Of a stretch of 64,000 bases of DNA, positions 40,508 through 49,693 are shown one piece after another; the stretch's first letter is position 1; each line of letters starts with the position of its first letter. This stretch comes from Dactylosporangium vinaceum (lineage in GTDB: Bacteria; Actinomycetota; Actinomycetes; Mycobacteriales; Micromonosporaceae). The stretch covers positions 10,540,001 through 10,604,000 of the forward strand of contig NZ_CP061913.1 of the NCBI RefSeq assembly GCF_019904175.1. The letters are read 5' to 3'. The position numbers and the translations under genes are program-made. The notes beneath the pieces were generated by a model. The model worked only from the letters and a program-made list of their open reading frames with translations, ran no database searches and had not been told where the DNA came from.

Positions 40508-42601
40508 TCACACCAGCGAGGGAGCGCGCGACGGGGCCGGCCGCTCCACCTCGACGTGCGGCAGCAGGCGGTCCAGCCAGCGCGGCAGCCACCAGTTCAC
40601 CCGGCCCAGCATCGCCATCGTGGCCGGCACCAGGACCAGCCGGACAAGTGTGGCGTCGACGAATACCGCGACGGCCATCCCGACGCCGATCATCTTCACA
40701 GTCACGTCCGGGTCGAGGGCGAAGCCGATGAACACCGCGACCATGATGGCGGCCGCGCTGCTGATGACCCGGCCGGTGGCGGCGAGGCCGCGGACCACGG
40801 AGCCGCGGGCGTCACCGGTGGCCAGCCAGTCCTCGCGGACCCGGGACAGCAGGAACACCTCGTAGTCCATCGACAGTCCGAACAGGACGGTGAAGAGCAG
40901 GATCGGCACCCAGCTCGACACCGGCACCGCGTGCGGCAGCCCCACCAGCCGCGCGCCGAGGTCGGTCTGGAAGATGGCGGTCATCACGCCGTAGGCCGCG
41001 GCGACCGACAGCAGGTTCATGATCGCCGCTTTCACCGCGACGACGGGGGCCCGGAACAGTACCGTCAACAGGATCAGTGACAGCGCCACGACGAAGGCCA
41101 CGACGATCCACAGGCGGTCGGCCAGGCGGTCGGAGATGTCGGCGAACACGGCGACGAGGCCGGTCACCAGCACCCCGTCCGGCAGGACGCCGGCCCGCAG
41201 CCGGGTCAGCAGCTGCGATGTCGCCTCATCCTGCGGCCCCGTCCGCGGCTCGACCGCGATGACGGCCGCCGTGCCGTTGACGACCGGCGGCGCCACCGCG
41301 GCCACCCCGGGCTCGGAGCGCAGACGGGTCACCAGACCGTCCACATCGGACACCTTCGTGGTGTCGACGGCGAGCAGCAGCGGGCCGTTGGCGCCGGGGC
41401 CGAACTCGGCCGACACGAGGTCGTACGCGAGGCGGGTCGTGTTGGAGGTCGGCTGGCTGCCGGCGTCCTGGGGCCAGGTCCGCATGCCGAGCATCGGCGC
41501 GGCCAGGGCGGCCAGGACGATGAGCGCGGCGAGCGCGGCCACGACCGGGCGCCGGCCGACCCGGGTGGCCCAGCGGGCGGTGAAGCCCGACGACGTGGCG
41601 ACCGGCCGGCCCTTGCGCACCCGGCGCGGCAGCACCCGGGGCCCGGCCAGGCCGCACAGCGCCGGGACCAGGGTCAGGGCGGCGGCCATCACGGCGACGA
41701 CGGCGGCGAAGGTGGCGTAGCCGAAGGAGGAGTACACCGGCAGCGAGGCCAGGCGCAGCCCGAAGAGCGACACGAGCACCGTCAGCCCGGCCACGACGAC
41801 CGAGGCGCCCGCCGTGGCGTTCGCCTCCGCGGCCGCCTCCCGCGGCGACAGGCCCCGGCGCAGCCCCTCGACGTGCCGGGCCACGAGCAGCAGCGCGTAG
41901 TCGATGCCGACGCCCAGGCCGACCATCGTGGCGACCGTCGGCGCGGTGTTGCTGATGTCGGTGGCCTTCTCCAGCAGCGCGATGACCGCCGTCGCGACGC
42001 CCAGGCCGGCGATCGCCACGACAAGCGGCAGGCCGGCGGCGACGATCGAGGCGAGCCCCAGGACGAGGATCAGCAGGGCGGCGACGATGCCGACCGCCTC
42101 CGCGGTGCCGCTGGGAGCGGAGATGTTCTCGGCGACCTGGCCGCCGAACTCGACCTGCAGCCCCTCACGCCGCAGCGGCTCGGCCGCGGCGCGCAGGGCG
42201 TCCATCGCCGAGGTGCCGGCGAAGTCGGTGACCGGGATGTCGTACTGCACCCCGATGAGGGCCGTGTCGCCGTCCGCCGACAGCCGCGCGGGCGCGACGA
42301 TCCCGGCCGACGGCATCGTGGCCAGCCGGCCGCGCAGGGACTCGAGCACGGCCGGGTCCAGCCTGGCCGCCGAGTGCACCACGACGCGCGCATCGGCGCC
42401 GGACATCTGCGGGAAGTTGGCCCGCAGGAACTCGGTGCCGGCCTGTGACTGGGTGCCGGGCACGTTGTAGTCGTCGTGCGGGGTGCCGCCGAAGCCGGCG
42501 GACAGCGCCGTGAGTCCGACGAGGACCATGGCCCAGGCGCCTATCACGCGCCACGGGTGAGCGGCGGCCGCACCGCCGATTCGGCCAAGCAAGCGAGACA
42601 T
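40508..42601 (-). CDS. MMPL-family (RND) exporter
   Basis: 697 residues from the ATG at 42601, with GGGGGAG upstream. Two MMPL halves each give one helix, an extracytoplasmic loop domain and five helices, about 12 TM segments in all. Typical motifs are GVGIDYALLLVARHVEGLRRG (first half) and LLFTVLFGLSMDYEVFLLSRVREDW (second half, GxxxDY proton-relay signature). MMPL proteins export lipids, glycolipids, siderophores or drugs by proton motive force. Upstream 42602-42714 is a short divergent promoter region shared with a membrane protein. Cargo unknown. Confidence 0.93.
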   Translation of the reverse strand: MSRLLGRIGGAAAAHPWRVIGAWAMVLVGLTALSAGFGGTPHDDYNVPGTQSQAGTEFLRANFPQMSGADARVVVHSAARLDPAVLESLRGRLATMPSAGIVAPARLSADGDTALIGVQYDIPVTDFAGTSAMDALRAAAEPLRREGLQVEFGGQVAENISAPSGTAEAVGIVAALLILVLGLASIVAAGLPLVVAIAGLGVATAVIALLEKATDISNTAPTVATMVGLGVGIDYALLLVARHVEGLRRGLSPREAAAEANATAGASVVVAGLTVLVSLFGLRLASLPVYSSFGYATFAAVVAVMAAALTLVPALCGLAGPRVLPRRVRKGRPVATSSGFTARWATRVGRRPVVAALAALIVLAALAAPMLGMRTWPQDAGSQPTSNTTRLAYDLVSAEFGPGANGPLLLAVDTTKVSDVDGLVTRLRSEPGVAAVAPPVVNGTAAVIAVEPRTGPQDEATSQLLTRLRAGVLPDGVLVTGLVAVFADISDRLADRLWIVVAFVVALSLILLTVLFRAPVVAVKAAIMNLLSVAAAYGVMTAIFQTDLGARLVGLPHAVPVSSWVPILLFTVLFGLSMDYEVFLLSRVREDWLATGDARGSVVRGLAATGRVISSAAAIMVAVFIGFALDPDVTVKMIGVGMAVAVFVDATLVRLVLVPATMAMLGRVNWWLPRWLDRLLPHVEVERPAPSRAPSLV

Positions 42602-42714
42602 GCCTGCACACTCCCCCGTACTGCTTTCAGACCACTTGGAGTCCACTAACTGCAGCGGCGGCCGTCCACTTTCGCCGCTAGAGCGGGCGGGCGGCGAGGC
42701 GCTGCACTAAAGGC

Positions 42715-43740
42715 ATGCGTCGATTCTGTGCCGTCGCCGGCCTGCTGGTGCTCGCCCCGCTCGTCGGCGAGTATCTGCTGGGCAACCTGAGCGTCCGGAT
42801 CCTCCCGGGCCTGCCGTTCCTGGTCCCGATGTACGGCGGGGGCGCCCTGCTGATCCGCGAGATCGCCCGCCGCAACGGGCGCGGGTGGGCGGCGATCCTG
42901 CTGCTGGGCGCGGCCTACGGCGTGATCGAGGCCGGCCTGGTCGACCAGTCGCTGTTCAACCCCGGCTTCGAGGGCCACGACTTCCTCGCGATCACCCCGG
43001 TGCCGGCCCTCGGCGGCCTCAGCGCGGCGAGCACCCTGTCCTTCGTGGCCGGTCACGCGATCTGGAGCATCACGATCCCGATCGTCCTGGTCGAGCACCT
43101 CGCCGCCGACCGCGAACCGTGGCTCGGCCGCACAGCGTTCACCGCTTTTTCCGGTGTGTACTGTCTGGGCTGCTGGATCATCTACGCGGAGATCCGAGAC
43201 AGCGAGCAGTTCGTCGCCGCGCCCTCGCAGCGCGCGGGCGCGGCGGCCGCGGCGCTCCTGCTGCTCGGGCTGGCGTTTGCGACGAAGCGCACGTTCGCCG
43301 CGATGACTCCCCCACCGATCTGGCTCACCGCGGTCCTGGGGTTCGTGGTCAGCGGCGTCTTCTTCGCCCGCCCGGAGTCGTGGCCCGGGTTCTGGTTCGG
43401 GATCGCCTGGCTGGCCGCCGCCGCGCTGTGGCTGAGCGCGACGAGGTGGACCCCGCGGCACGTCACGGCGCTCGCGGCCGGGGCGCTGCTCACGTACGGC
43501 TGGGGCGGCTTCGTCCTGACCTCGCTCATGGAGCCGCACGACCCGGTCCGCTGGTGGGGCAACGCGGGGTTCGCGGCCGGGGCGGTGCTGCTGGTCGCGG
43601 CCTGCGCCGTTACAGGAGGGACTTCGCCCGGGCCAGCCAGTGCGGCGCGCTCCACCGACCGGCCACCTCCGCCGCCAACTGGAAGCACGCCATCGCCTCC
43701 GCCGGGCGATCCTGCAGCCGATACAGCTCGCCGAGGGTGA
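42715..43740 (+). CDS. Polytopic integral membrane protein
   Basis: 341 residues, with about nine to ten hydrophobic helices in the first 300 residues (GLLVLAPLVGEYLLG, PFLVPMYGGGALLIREIARR, WAAILLLGAAYGVIEAGLVDQSLFNP, and later AALLLLGLAF, PIWLTAVLGFVVSGVFFA, GFWFGIAWLAAAALWL). The family is a conserved actinomycete hypothetical with the motif GEYLLGN and YGxIEAGLVDQSLFNP. The last 43 residues are a Pro/Ser/Thr-rich tail that reads antisense to the end of the SARP regulator gene (overlap 131 nt), so the native stop may have been lost or moved. Role unknown; divergent from the MMPL gene. Confidence 0.75.
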   Translation: MRRFCAVAGLLVLAPLVGEYLLGNLSVRILPGLPFLVPMYGGGALLIREIARRNGRGWAAILLLGAAYGVIEAGLVDQSLFNPGFEGHDFLAITPVPALGGLSAASTLSFVAGHAIWSITIPIVLVEHLAADREPWLGRTAFTAFSGVYCLGCWIIYAEIRDSEQFVAAPSQRAGAAAAALLLLGLAFATKRTFAAMTPPPIWLTAVLGFVVSGVFFARPESWPGFWFGIAWLAAAALWLSATRWTPRHVTALAAGALLTYGWGGFVLTSLMEPHDPVRWWGNAGFAAGAVLLVAACAVTGGTSPGPASAARSTDRPPPPPTGSTPSPPPGDPAADTARRG

Positions 43741-46700
43741 GCGCGACCGGCTGCATGGCGATCGAGGTGCTCGACACCCCGGCCAGCTGCTCGCGCACGG
43801 GCAGCAGCGCGTCGATGACCGGCTGGGCCAGGTCGGCCCGGCCGAGCGCGACGATCGCCAGCGCGCGCACCGTGTAGAAGGCCGACGCGAAGTAGTCGAG
43901 GCGGATCGGGTGCTCGGCGATCCGCACCGCCCGCGCCTCGGCGACCCGCCCGGCCGCGACGAGCGCGAGCGCATACGCGTCGGACCCGATCGGCCCGAGC
44001 TGCTCGAACACCATCCGGGTCGGCCCGATGAACCCGGCGATGGCCTGGTCTCCCTCGCTGAGCAGCACGCTGAAGGTGGCGAAGAAGTGGAAGGCGTCGC
44101 CGTGCAGCGAGCCCTGGCGGCGCATGTGCTCGTGGCACTCGTCGTAGACGGCCCGCGCACCGGCCAGGTCGCCCGCGATGTGCGCGGCCGCGGCCCGGGC
44201 GGCCAGGGTTATCGCCTGCGGCTCGGCGAGGTGGTACGCCGCGGCGATCGACCCCTGCCGGGCGACGGCGGCCCACACCTGCGCCGGCTCGTTCATGGCC
44301 GCCGCGCAGTTGCCGAGCATCTGCTCGGCGAGCCAGTGGTAGGCCACCAGCCCGTGCTCGACCGCCAGCGCACGCAGCTCCAGGGCGATCGCGCGCCGGG
44401 CGGGCGCGTCCCTGTCGTAGGACATCGTGCGCCCGCGCGCGGCCAGCCCGAGCGCCAGCAGCCGCGGGTCGCCGAGCCCACGGGCGATGTCGAGGGCCTC
44501 CCGCCCGGCCGCCACCCCGCGCTCGTCGCCCCCGTCGTCGAGCTCGTTGGTGAGCGCGTCGAGCAGCCGGCACCTGTCGGCCGGGGCCAGGTCGGTGCGG
44601 CGCAGCAGCCGGATCAGCAGGTCGACCAGCCGGTCGTCGACGGCGCCGTACTCGTGGATCTGCCACGGCGTCGGCACCGTCCACGCGGTGAAGGCGCGCA
44701 CCAGCAGCTCCACCCGCCCGGACGCGACGGCCACGTCGACCGCCCGCTGCCGGGTCTGCCGCGCCGCCGCCACCGCGCCCGCGCCGGCCTGCGCCCGCAG
44801 CAGCCGCCCGAGGAGGTCCACCAGGCACGCGTCCCGGTCGCCGGGCGCGGTCACCGCCGGGTCGAGGGCACCGCTGAGCACCTCGGCCGCCGCGTCGTAG
44901 GCGTAGCGCCGCTCGGCCAGCTCCGCGGCCCGGATCGCGTAGTCGACGGCGAGCGCCGCGGTGTCGGAGGACGCGGCCCGGGCGTAGTGGTGGGCGAGCG
45001 CCGGATAGTCGTCGCGCCGCGTGGCCGCCGCCACCCGCGCGTGCATCCGGGCCCGGCGCAGCTGGGAGAGGTCGGTGTACATGGTGTCGCGGACCAGCCC
45101 GTGCACGAACCGCACCCGCCCGGGCGCGGGCTCGGTCAGCAGCCCCGCGATGAGCCCGGCCTCCAGCGCGTCGAGCACTGCCCCTTCGTCGGCGTCGGCC
45201 GCCTCGACGAGCGTCTCGACGTCGGCCTCCCGCCCGACCACCGCGGCCAGCCGCAGCACCGCGACCGCCGCCTGGGGCAGCCGCGACAGTCGTCGCCGCA
45301 GCACGTCGCGGACGCCTTCGGGCACCTCGGACGTGGCCACGAGCGCCCCCTCGGACGCGAGCAGCTGCGCCGACTCCCGCACGTAGAAGGGGTTGCCGCC
45401 GGTCCGTTCGGCGAGGGCGGCAAGCGTCCCCGCATCCACGGGGGTCCGGGCGAACGCCGCGACGAGCCGCGCCACGTCCTCGGCGTCAAGCCCTTCGAGC
45501 GCCACCCGCACCGGCGACCGGCGAGCCAGGGCAGCCATCGTCGCGGCCAACCGCTCCCGGTTGTCGGCCGGCCGCAGCGCCGCAACCAGCAGCAGCGGCG
45601 GCCCGCCGGGCGCGACGAGCTCGGCCACGCTCGCCAGCAGCATGAGCGTCTCGGCGTCGGCCGCGTGGAGATCGTCGAGCACCACCGCGACCGGCCGCTC
45701 GCCGGCCGCCGCACCCAGCCACCGCGAGACGGCCCGGTGCAGCCGGAACCGCCCGCCGGCCCGATCCTCGCCGGCCCCGGCCCCGGCCCCGAGCCCTCCG
45801 GCGTCCTCGTCGAGCAGCGGCCGCAGCTCGGCGGCCAGTTCCCCGGGCGGCGCCACGTCGGCCAGCTGCCGCAGCGCCTCGACCCAGGCCCAAGCCGGCG
45901 GCGCCCCTTCGACTTCGGGGCATCTCCCGACCACCACGAGCCAGCCGAGCCGGGCGAGCTCGTCGCGGTATCGGCCGAGCAGGCCGCTCTTGCCGACCCC
46001 GGCCTCGCCGCTGAGCAGGACCACCTGCGGGGCGGTGTCCGCCGCCTGCATGAGCGTGCCCAACTCACCCTCGCGCCCCACGAACAGCTCGTCGAGCGCC
46101 CCGGCCCGGGTACCGAAATCGACAGGAGCCGGGAGAGCCGGACGCTCCGGCCGGTCCAAGGCGATGTCGCCCCCGAGAATCGCCGCTTCCAGCTCGAGCA
46201 GCGCGCGGCCGGGGTCCAGGCCGAGCTCCTCGGCCAGCAGCGCCCGCGCCCGGCGCAGGGCGGCCAGCGCGTCGGCCTGGCGGCCGCTGCGCCACAGGGC
46301 CAGGGCCAGCAGCCGCCAGCCCTCCTCCCGCAGCGGGGCCTGGCGCGTGAACAGGTCGGCCTCCGCCACGGCCGCGGCGGCCGCGCCCGAGCGCACCATC
46401 GCGTCCAGCAGCGCCTCCCGGGCGGCCAGGCGCAGCTCCGCGAGCCGGGCCGCCTCGGGCTGGGCCCAGGGCTCGCCGGCGAACTCTGCGTAGGCCTCGC
46501 CCTGCCACAGGTCGAGGCCCTCACGCAGCAGCCGCAGCGCCCGGTGCGGGTCGTCCGTCAGGGCCCGGGCCTCGGCGAAGAGGCGTTCGAAGCGCCAGGC
46601 GTCGACGGCGTCGGGCGGGAGGCGGATGGCATACCCGGGCGGGGCGCTCACCAGGAGGCGGGCCGGGGTGCGGCGCGCGCGGGCCGGTTCGAGGAGGCGG

Positions 46701-46906
46701 CGCAGGTTGGAGACGTAGGCCTGGAGGGAGGCGATCGCCCGGGGCGGGGCCTCGCCGCGCCACAGGTCCTCGATCATCCGGTCGACCGAGACGACGTCAC
46801 CGCGGGCCGAGAGCAGCAGCGCGAGGACGGCACGCTGACGGGGGCCGCCGAGGTCGACGGCCGCTCCTGTTTCGACCGCGAAGGGGCCGAGCACCCGCAG
46901 CAGCAT
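43610..46906 (-). CDS. AfsR/SARP-family regulator with AAA ATPase and TPR region
   Basis: 1098 residues. N-terminal OmpR-like DNA-binding domain (about 1-95: GGPRQRAVLALLLSARGDVVSVDRMIEDLW, AYVSNLRRLLEP) and BTAD domain (about 100-245: DAWRFERLFAEARAL ... YAEFAGEPWAQPEAARLAELRLAARE). A STAND/AAA-type ATPase follows from about 270 (VGREGEL; Walker A SGEAGVGKS at 299-307; Walker B VAVVLDDLHAAD), then helical TPR-like repeats to the end. Such regulators switch on secondary-metabolite or developmental genes and are gated by nucleotide and ligand. No biosynthetic cluster is seen in the window, so the target is not obvious. It starts very near the plus-strand hemerythrin gene (divergent, about 100 nt). 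Confidence 0.92.
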   Translation of the reverse strand: MLLRVLGPFAVETGAAVDLGGPRQRAVLALLLSARGDVVSVDRMIEDLWRGEAPPRAIASLQAYVSNLRRLLEPARARRTPARLLVSAPPGYAIRLPPDAVDAWRFERLFAEARALTDDPHRALRLLREGLDLWQGEAYAEFAGEPWAQPEAARLAELRLAAREALLDAMVRSGAAAAAVAEADLFTRQAPLREEGWRLLALALWRSGRQADALAALRRARALLAEELGLDPGRALLELEAAILGGDIALDRPERPALPAPVDFGTRAGALDELFVGREGELGTLMQAADTAPQVVLLSGEAGVGKSGLLGRYRDELARLGWLVVVGRCPEVEGAPPAWAWVEALRQLADVAPPGELAAELRPLLDEDAGGLGAGAGAGEDRAGGRFRLHRAVSRWLGAAAGERPVAVVLDDLHAADAETLMLLASVAELVAPGGPPLLLVAALRPADNRERLAATMAALARRSPVRVALEGLDAEDVARLVAAFARTPVDAGTLAALAERTGGNPFYVRESAQLLASEGALVATSEVPEGVRDVLRRRLSRLPQAAVAVLRLAAVVGREADVETLVEAADADEGAVLDALEAGLIAGLLTEPAPGRVRFVHGLVRDTMYTDLSQLRRARMHARVAAATRRDDYPALAHHYARAASSDTAALAVDYAIRAAELAERRYAYDAAAEVLSGALDPAVTAPGDRDACLVDLLGRLLRAQAGAGAVAAARQTRQRAVDVAVASGRVELLVRAFTAWTVPTPWQIHEYGAVDDRLVDLLIRLLRRTDLAPADRCRLLDALTNELDDGGDERGVAAGREALDIARGLGDPRLLALGLAARGRTMSYDRDAPARRAIALELRALAVEHGLVAYHWLAEQMLGNCAAAMNEPAQVWAAVARQGSIAAAYHLAEPQAITLAARAAAAHIAGDLAGARAVYDECHEHMRRQGSLHGDAFHFFATFSVLLSEGDQAIAGFIGPTRMVFEQLGPIGSDAYALALVAAGRVAEARAVRIAEHPIRLDYFASAFYTVRALAIVALGRADLAQPVIDALLPVREQLAGVSSTSIAMQPVALTLGELYRLQDRPAEAMACFQLAAEVAGRWSAPHWLARAKSLL

Positions 46907-47009
46907 GACGGCGCCATGGTAATCGCCGCCAAGCGCTCTCCAAGACCGCTACAAGACAGTCCGGCGACGGTATCGGCACCGAAATTGGAACCGTCCGAGG
47001 AGCACCGAT

Positions 47010-47672
47010 ATGACAGGCACCGTCACCACCGAGCGCCCGTGGGTCCAGGAGATGGTGGTCGTGCACCGCATCTTCCGCCGGGAGTCACGGCATCTGCACG
47101 ATCTCGTCGGCGCCGTGCGGCCCGGCGACACCGCGCGGGCCGCCCTGCTGGCCGGGATGGCCCGCGAGTACATCGAGGGCCTGCACTCCCACCACACGAG
47201 CGAGGACGAGCTGCTCTGGCCGAAGCTGCTGGCCCGGGTCGACCTCGACGCCGAGCTGGTGCTGCGCATGGAGCAGCAGCATCAGGTGGTCGATGCCGGG
47301 CTCCAGGAGCTCGAGCGCCTCCTGGCCGCGTGGGCGGCCTCGCCGGCCGAGCCGGAGCGCGACGCGCTCGTCGCCGGGCTGGACCGCCACCGCCGCGACC
47401 TGCTGCCGCACCTCGACGAGGAGGAGCGCCGCGTGCTGCCGCTGATCGAGGAGCACATCACTGTCGCGGAGTGGAACGCCCTCGGCGAGCACGCCCGCGC
47501 GAAGACCCCGAAGGACAAGCAGCTGCTCATGCTCGGCGCGCTGCTGGAGGACGCCACCCCGCAGGAGTCGGCCCGGTTCATGGCGCTGCTGCCGCTGCCC
47601 GTGCGGCTGCTGTGGAAGACGGTCGGCAGGCGCTCCTACGCCAAGCAGATGGCGGCCGTGCGCAACGGCTAG
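47010..47672 (+). CDS. Hemerythrin HHE-domain protein
   Basis: 220 residues with a GAGGAG site. The four-helix bundle with iron ligands is visible: HRIFRRESRHLHDLV, HSHHTSEDELLWPKL, MEQQHQVVDAGL and RRDLLPHLDEEERRVLPLIEEH. Hemerythrin-like proteins bind a di-iron centre and sense or store O2/NO. Here it is soluble and stand-alone. The C-terminal about 50 residues (ARFMALLPLPVRLLWKTVGRRSYAKQM) are an extra helical segment seen in actinomycete members. The stop codon shares CTAG with that of the convergent gene. Confidence 0.9.
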   Translation: MTGTVTTERPWVQEMVVVHRIFRRESRHLHDLVGAVRPGDTARAALLAGMAREYIEGLHSHHTSEDELLWPKLLARVDLDAELVLRMEQQHQVVDAGLQELERLLAAWAASPAEPERDALVAGLDRHRRDLLPHLDEEERRVLPLIEEHITVAEWNALGEHARAKTPKDKQLLMLGALLEDATPQESARFMALLPLPVRLLWKTVGRRSYAKQMAAVRNG

Positions 47673-48106
47673 TTCGACGCGTAGCCGGGCAGGTCGTCGT
47701 GGCCGTCGGTCGTCTCCACCCGGTCGACGTGTCCGTCGTAGTCGTCGTCGTGGTAGATCAGGTCGATCTTGCCGTCGTGGTCCTGGTCGTACGCGACCTG
47801 GTCGACCAGACCGTCGTGGTTGGTGTCCCACATCGCCACGTCGGTCTGGCCGTCCTGGTCGGTGTCGGCGAGGAGCATGTCGACCCGGCCGTCACCGTCG
47901 GAGTCGTAGCCGACGGTCTCGGCGTCCCCGGCCATGTCACCGCCGGAGAGCCCGGGGTCGCCCGCCGGGTCGGCCGCGCCCAGACCGGCCGTCCCGTAGG
48001 AGGCGGCCGTGAGCGGACCGTGGCCGAACATCGCCTCGGGGTCGGCCACGTCGTCCGGGCTCAGGTCCAGGTGGTAGTCATCGGACGTAAGGCCCCAGTC
48101 GGTCAT
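47669..48106 (-). CDS. Asp-rich protein with five calcium-loop repeats
   Basis: 145 residues, ribosome site AAGGTGGGGG. After an N-terminal about 65 residues (WGLTSDDYHLDLSPDDVADPEAMFGHGPL) come five perfect 13-residue units of the form D-x-D-x-D-G-x-x-D: DSDGDGRVD, DTDQDGQTD, DTNHDGLVD, DQDHDGKID, DDDYDGHVD. These are EF-hand/thrombospondin-type-3-like Ca2+ loops. No signal peptide is visible, so it may be cytosolic or exported by another route; similar actinomycete proteins are annotated DUF6802-like. Function unknown; calcium binding is inferred. Confidence 0.78.
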   Translation of the reverse strand: MTDWGLTSDDYHLDLSPDDVADPEAMFGHGPLTAASYGTAGLGAADPAGDPGLSGGDMAGDAETVGYDSDGDGRVDMLLADTDQDGQTDVAMWDTNHDGLVDQVAYDQDHDGKIDLIYHDDDYDGHVDRVETTDGHDDLPGYASN

Positions 48107-48115
48107 ACCCCCACC

Positions 48116-49588
48116 TTATGTCGATGGGGCGTCGACCTCCGAAGTCGTTTCGGGGGCCAGCCGGGCCCGGCGCATCCCGTAGGCGAAGTACAGCACCAGC
48201 CCCACGGCCATCCAGATCAGGAACCGCACCCAGGTGACCACCGGCAGGTTGAGCATCAGCCACAGCGAGGCCAGCACGCTCACGATCGGCAGGAACGGCA
48301 CGAGCGGGGCCTTGAAGCCGCGCGGCAGATCGGGCCGGGTCCGGCGCAGGATGACCACGCCGATCGAGACGACGATGAACGCGAACAGCGTGCCGATGCT
48401 CGTCAGCTCGGACAGCTCGGACAGCGGCACGAACGCGGCCAGGACCAGCACGATCGACCCGGTGATCGTCGACATGACCCACGGGGTGCCGAAGCGCGGG
48501 TGGACCTTGGCCAGCACCGGCGGCAGCAGGCCGTCGCGGGCCATGGCGAACGAGACCCGGGCCTGGCCGAGCAGCAGCACCAGGATGACCGAGGTGATGC
48601 CGCAGACCGCGCCGAGCGAGATGAGGTTGGCCGCCCAGCCCTGCCCGGCCAGGTCGAACGCCTTGGCCAGCGGGGCGGCGGTGTTCAGGTCGCCGTAGTG
48701 CACCATGCCGGTGACCACGAACGAGACGGCCATGTAGAGCACCGCGCAGATGACGAGCGAGCCGATGATCCCGCGGGGCACGTCCCGCTGCGGGTTGTGC
48801 GTCTCCTCGGCGGTGGTCGCGACGACGTCGAAGCCGATGTACGCGAAGAAGACGATCGAGGCCGCGGCGACGATCCCGAACCAGCCGAAGTGCTGGGGCG
48901 TGATCCCGGCCAGCACCTGCAGGAGCGGCGCGTCACCGCCTGACTCCTTCTCGGCGGCCTGGGCCGCAGGGATGAACGGGGTGTAGTTCGCGGCCTTGAT
49001 GAAGAACAGGCCGAGGACGATGACGAACAGGACCACGGCCACCTTGACGATCACCAGTGCGCCGGTGACCCGGCCGGAGAGCTTGGCGCCCACGATCGCG
49101 ACGACCGACAGCACAGCCACGATGAAGGCCGCCCCGAAGTCCGGTCGCGCCTGGTCCCCGGCGAGCCAGTTCGGCAGGTCGAAGAGCTCCTGGAGGTACG
49201 CCGACCACCCCCGCGACACCACCGCCGCGCCCAGGGCCAGCTCCAGGCAGAGGTCCCACCCGATGATCCAGGCGACGAACTGGCCCAGGGTGGCGTAGGA
49301 GAACGTGTACGCCGATCCGGCGACCGGCACCGTGGAGGCGAACTCCGCGTAGCAGAGGGCGGCCAGCGCGCACACGACGCCGGCCAGCGCGAAGGACAGC
49401 ACGATGGCGGGTCCGGCGTTCTTGGCCGCCTGCTGCCCGGTCAGCACGAAGATGCCCGTGCCGATGATGACCCCGACGCCGAAGACCGTCAGGTCGAAGG
49501 CGGAGAGGTTCTTGCGCAGCTTCTGGCCGGGCTCGTCGGTGTCGCGCATCGACTGCTCGATCGACTTCGTGCGAAAGAGTGACGACAT
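48116..49588 (-). CDS. APC-superfamily (CAT-type) amino-acid permease
   Basis: 490 residues with about 12 TM helices. Starts with a soluble MSSLFRTKSIEQSMRDTDEPGQKLRKNLSAFDL, then GVGVIIGTGIFVLTGQQAAKNAGPAIVLSFALAG, the consensus of cationic amino-acid transporter-like APC permeases. Also FAYIGFDVVATTAEETHNPQRDVPRGII and LISLGAVCGITSVILVLLLGQARVSFAMARDGLLP. It takes up amino acids by proton-coupled transport at the plasma membrane. Substrate cannot be called, but the EETHNPQRD/PRGI pattern is that of cationic or branched amino-acid members. Divergent from the flavoprotein gene. Confidence 0.92.
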   Translation of the reverse strand: MSSLFRTKSIEQSMRDTDEPGQKLRKNLSAFDLTVFGVGVIIGTGIFVLTGQQAAKNAGPAIVLSFALAGVVCALAALCYAEFASTVPVAGSAYTFSYATLGQFVAWIIGWDLCLELALGAAVVSRGWSAYLQELFDLPNWLAGDQARPDFGAAFIVAVLSVVAIVGAKLSGRVTGALVIVKVAVVLFVIVLGLFFIKAANYTPFIPAAQAAEKESGGDAPLLQVLAGITPQHFGWFGIVAAASIVFFAYIGFDVVATTAEETHNPQRDVPRGIIGSLVICAVLYMAVSFVVTGMVHYGDLNTAAPLAKAFDLAGQGWAANLISLGAVCGITSVILVLLLGQARVSFAMARDGLLPPVLAKVHPRFGTPWVMSTITGSIVLVLAAFVPLSELSELTSIGTLFAFIVVSIGVVILRRTRPDLPRGFKAPLVPFLPIVSVLASLWLMLNLPVVTWVRFLIWMAVGLVLYFAYGMRRARLAPETTSEVDAPST

Positions 49589-49651
49589 GCGACACCACGT
49601 GCCCGAACGGTCACGTTCCTACACCTCGGAGGCGCTTGCAGTACCATTAAG

Positions 49652-49668
49652 CCTATCGTTTTAATAGG
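49652..49668. promoter_or_regulatory. AT-rich inverted repeat CCTAT-7-ATAGG
   Basis: A small palindrome within an AT-rich 30-bp patch (49640-49672) in the 105-bp gap between the permease and flavoprotein genes, where the promoter of the latter is expected. Candidate operator. Confidence 0.35.
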
Positions 49669-49693
49669 AATTGGCGAGCGAGGGCGGTGAGCC

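Noticed and set aside
47669-48106. Asp-rich repeats as a CRISPR-like or satellite DNA repeat
   Set aside because: The 39-base periodicity is coding: synonymous drift between units with conserved Asp/Gly, so selection acts on the protein.
43640-48943. Plus-strand open frame of 1767 codons
   Set aside because: It lies opposite the SARP regulator, runs through the hemerythrin gene in another frame, and has the His/Arg/Gln/Gly-rich composition of an antisense shadow. No domain pattern.
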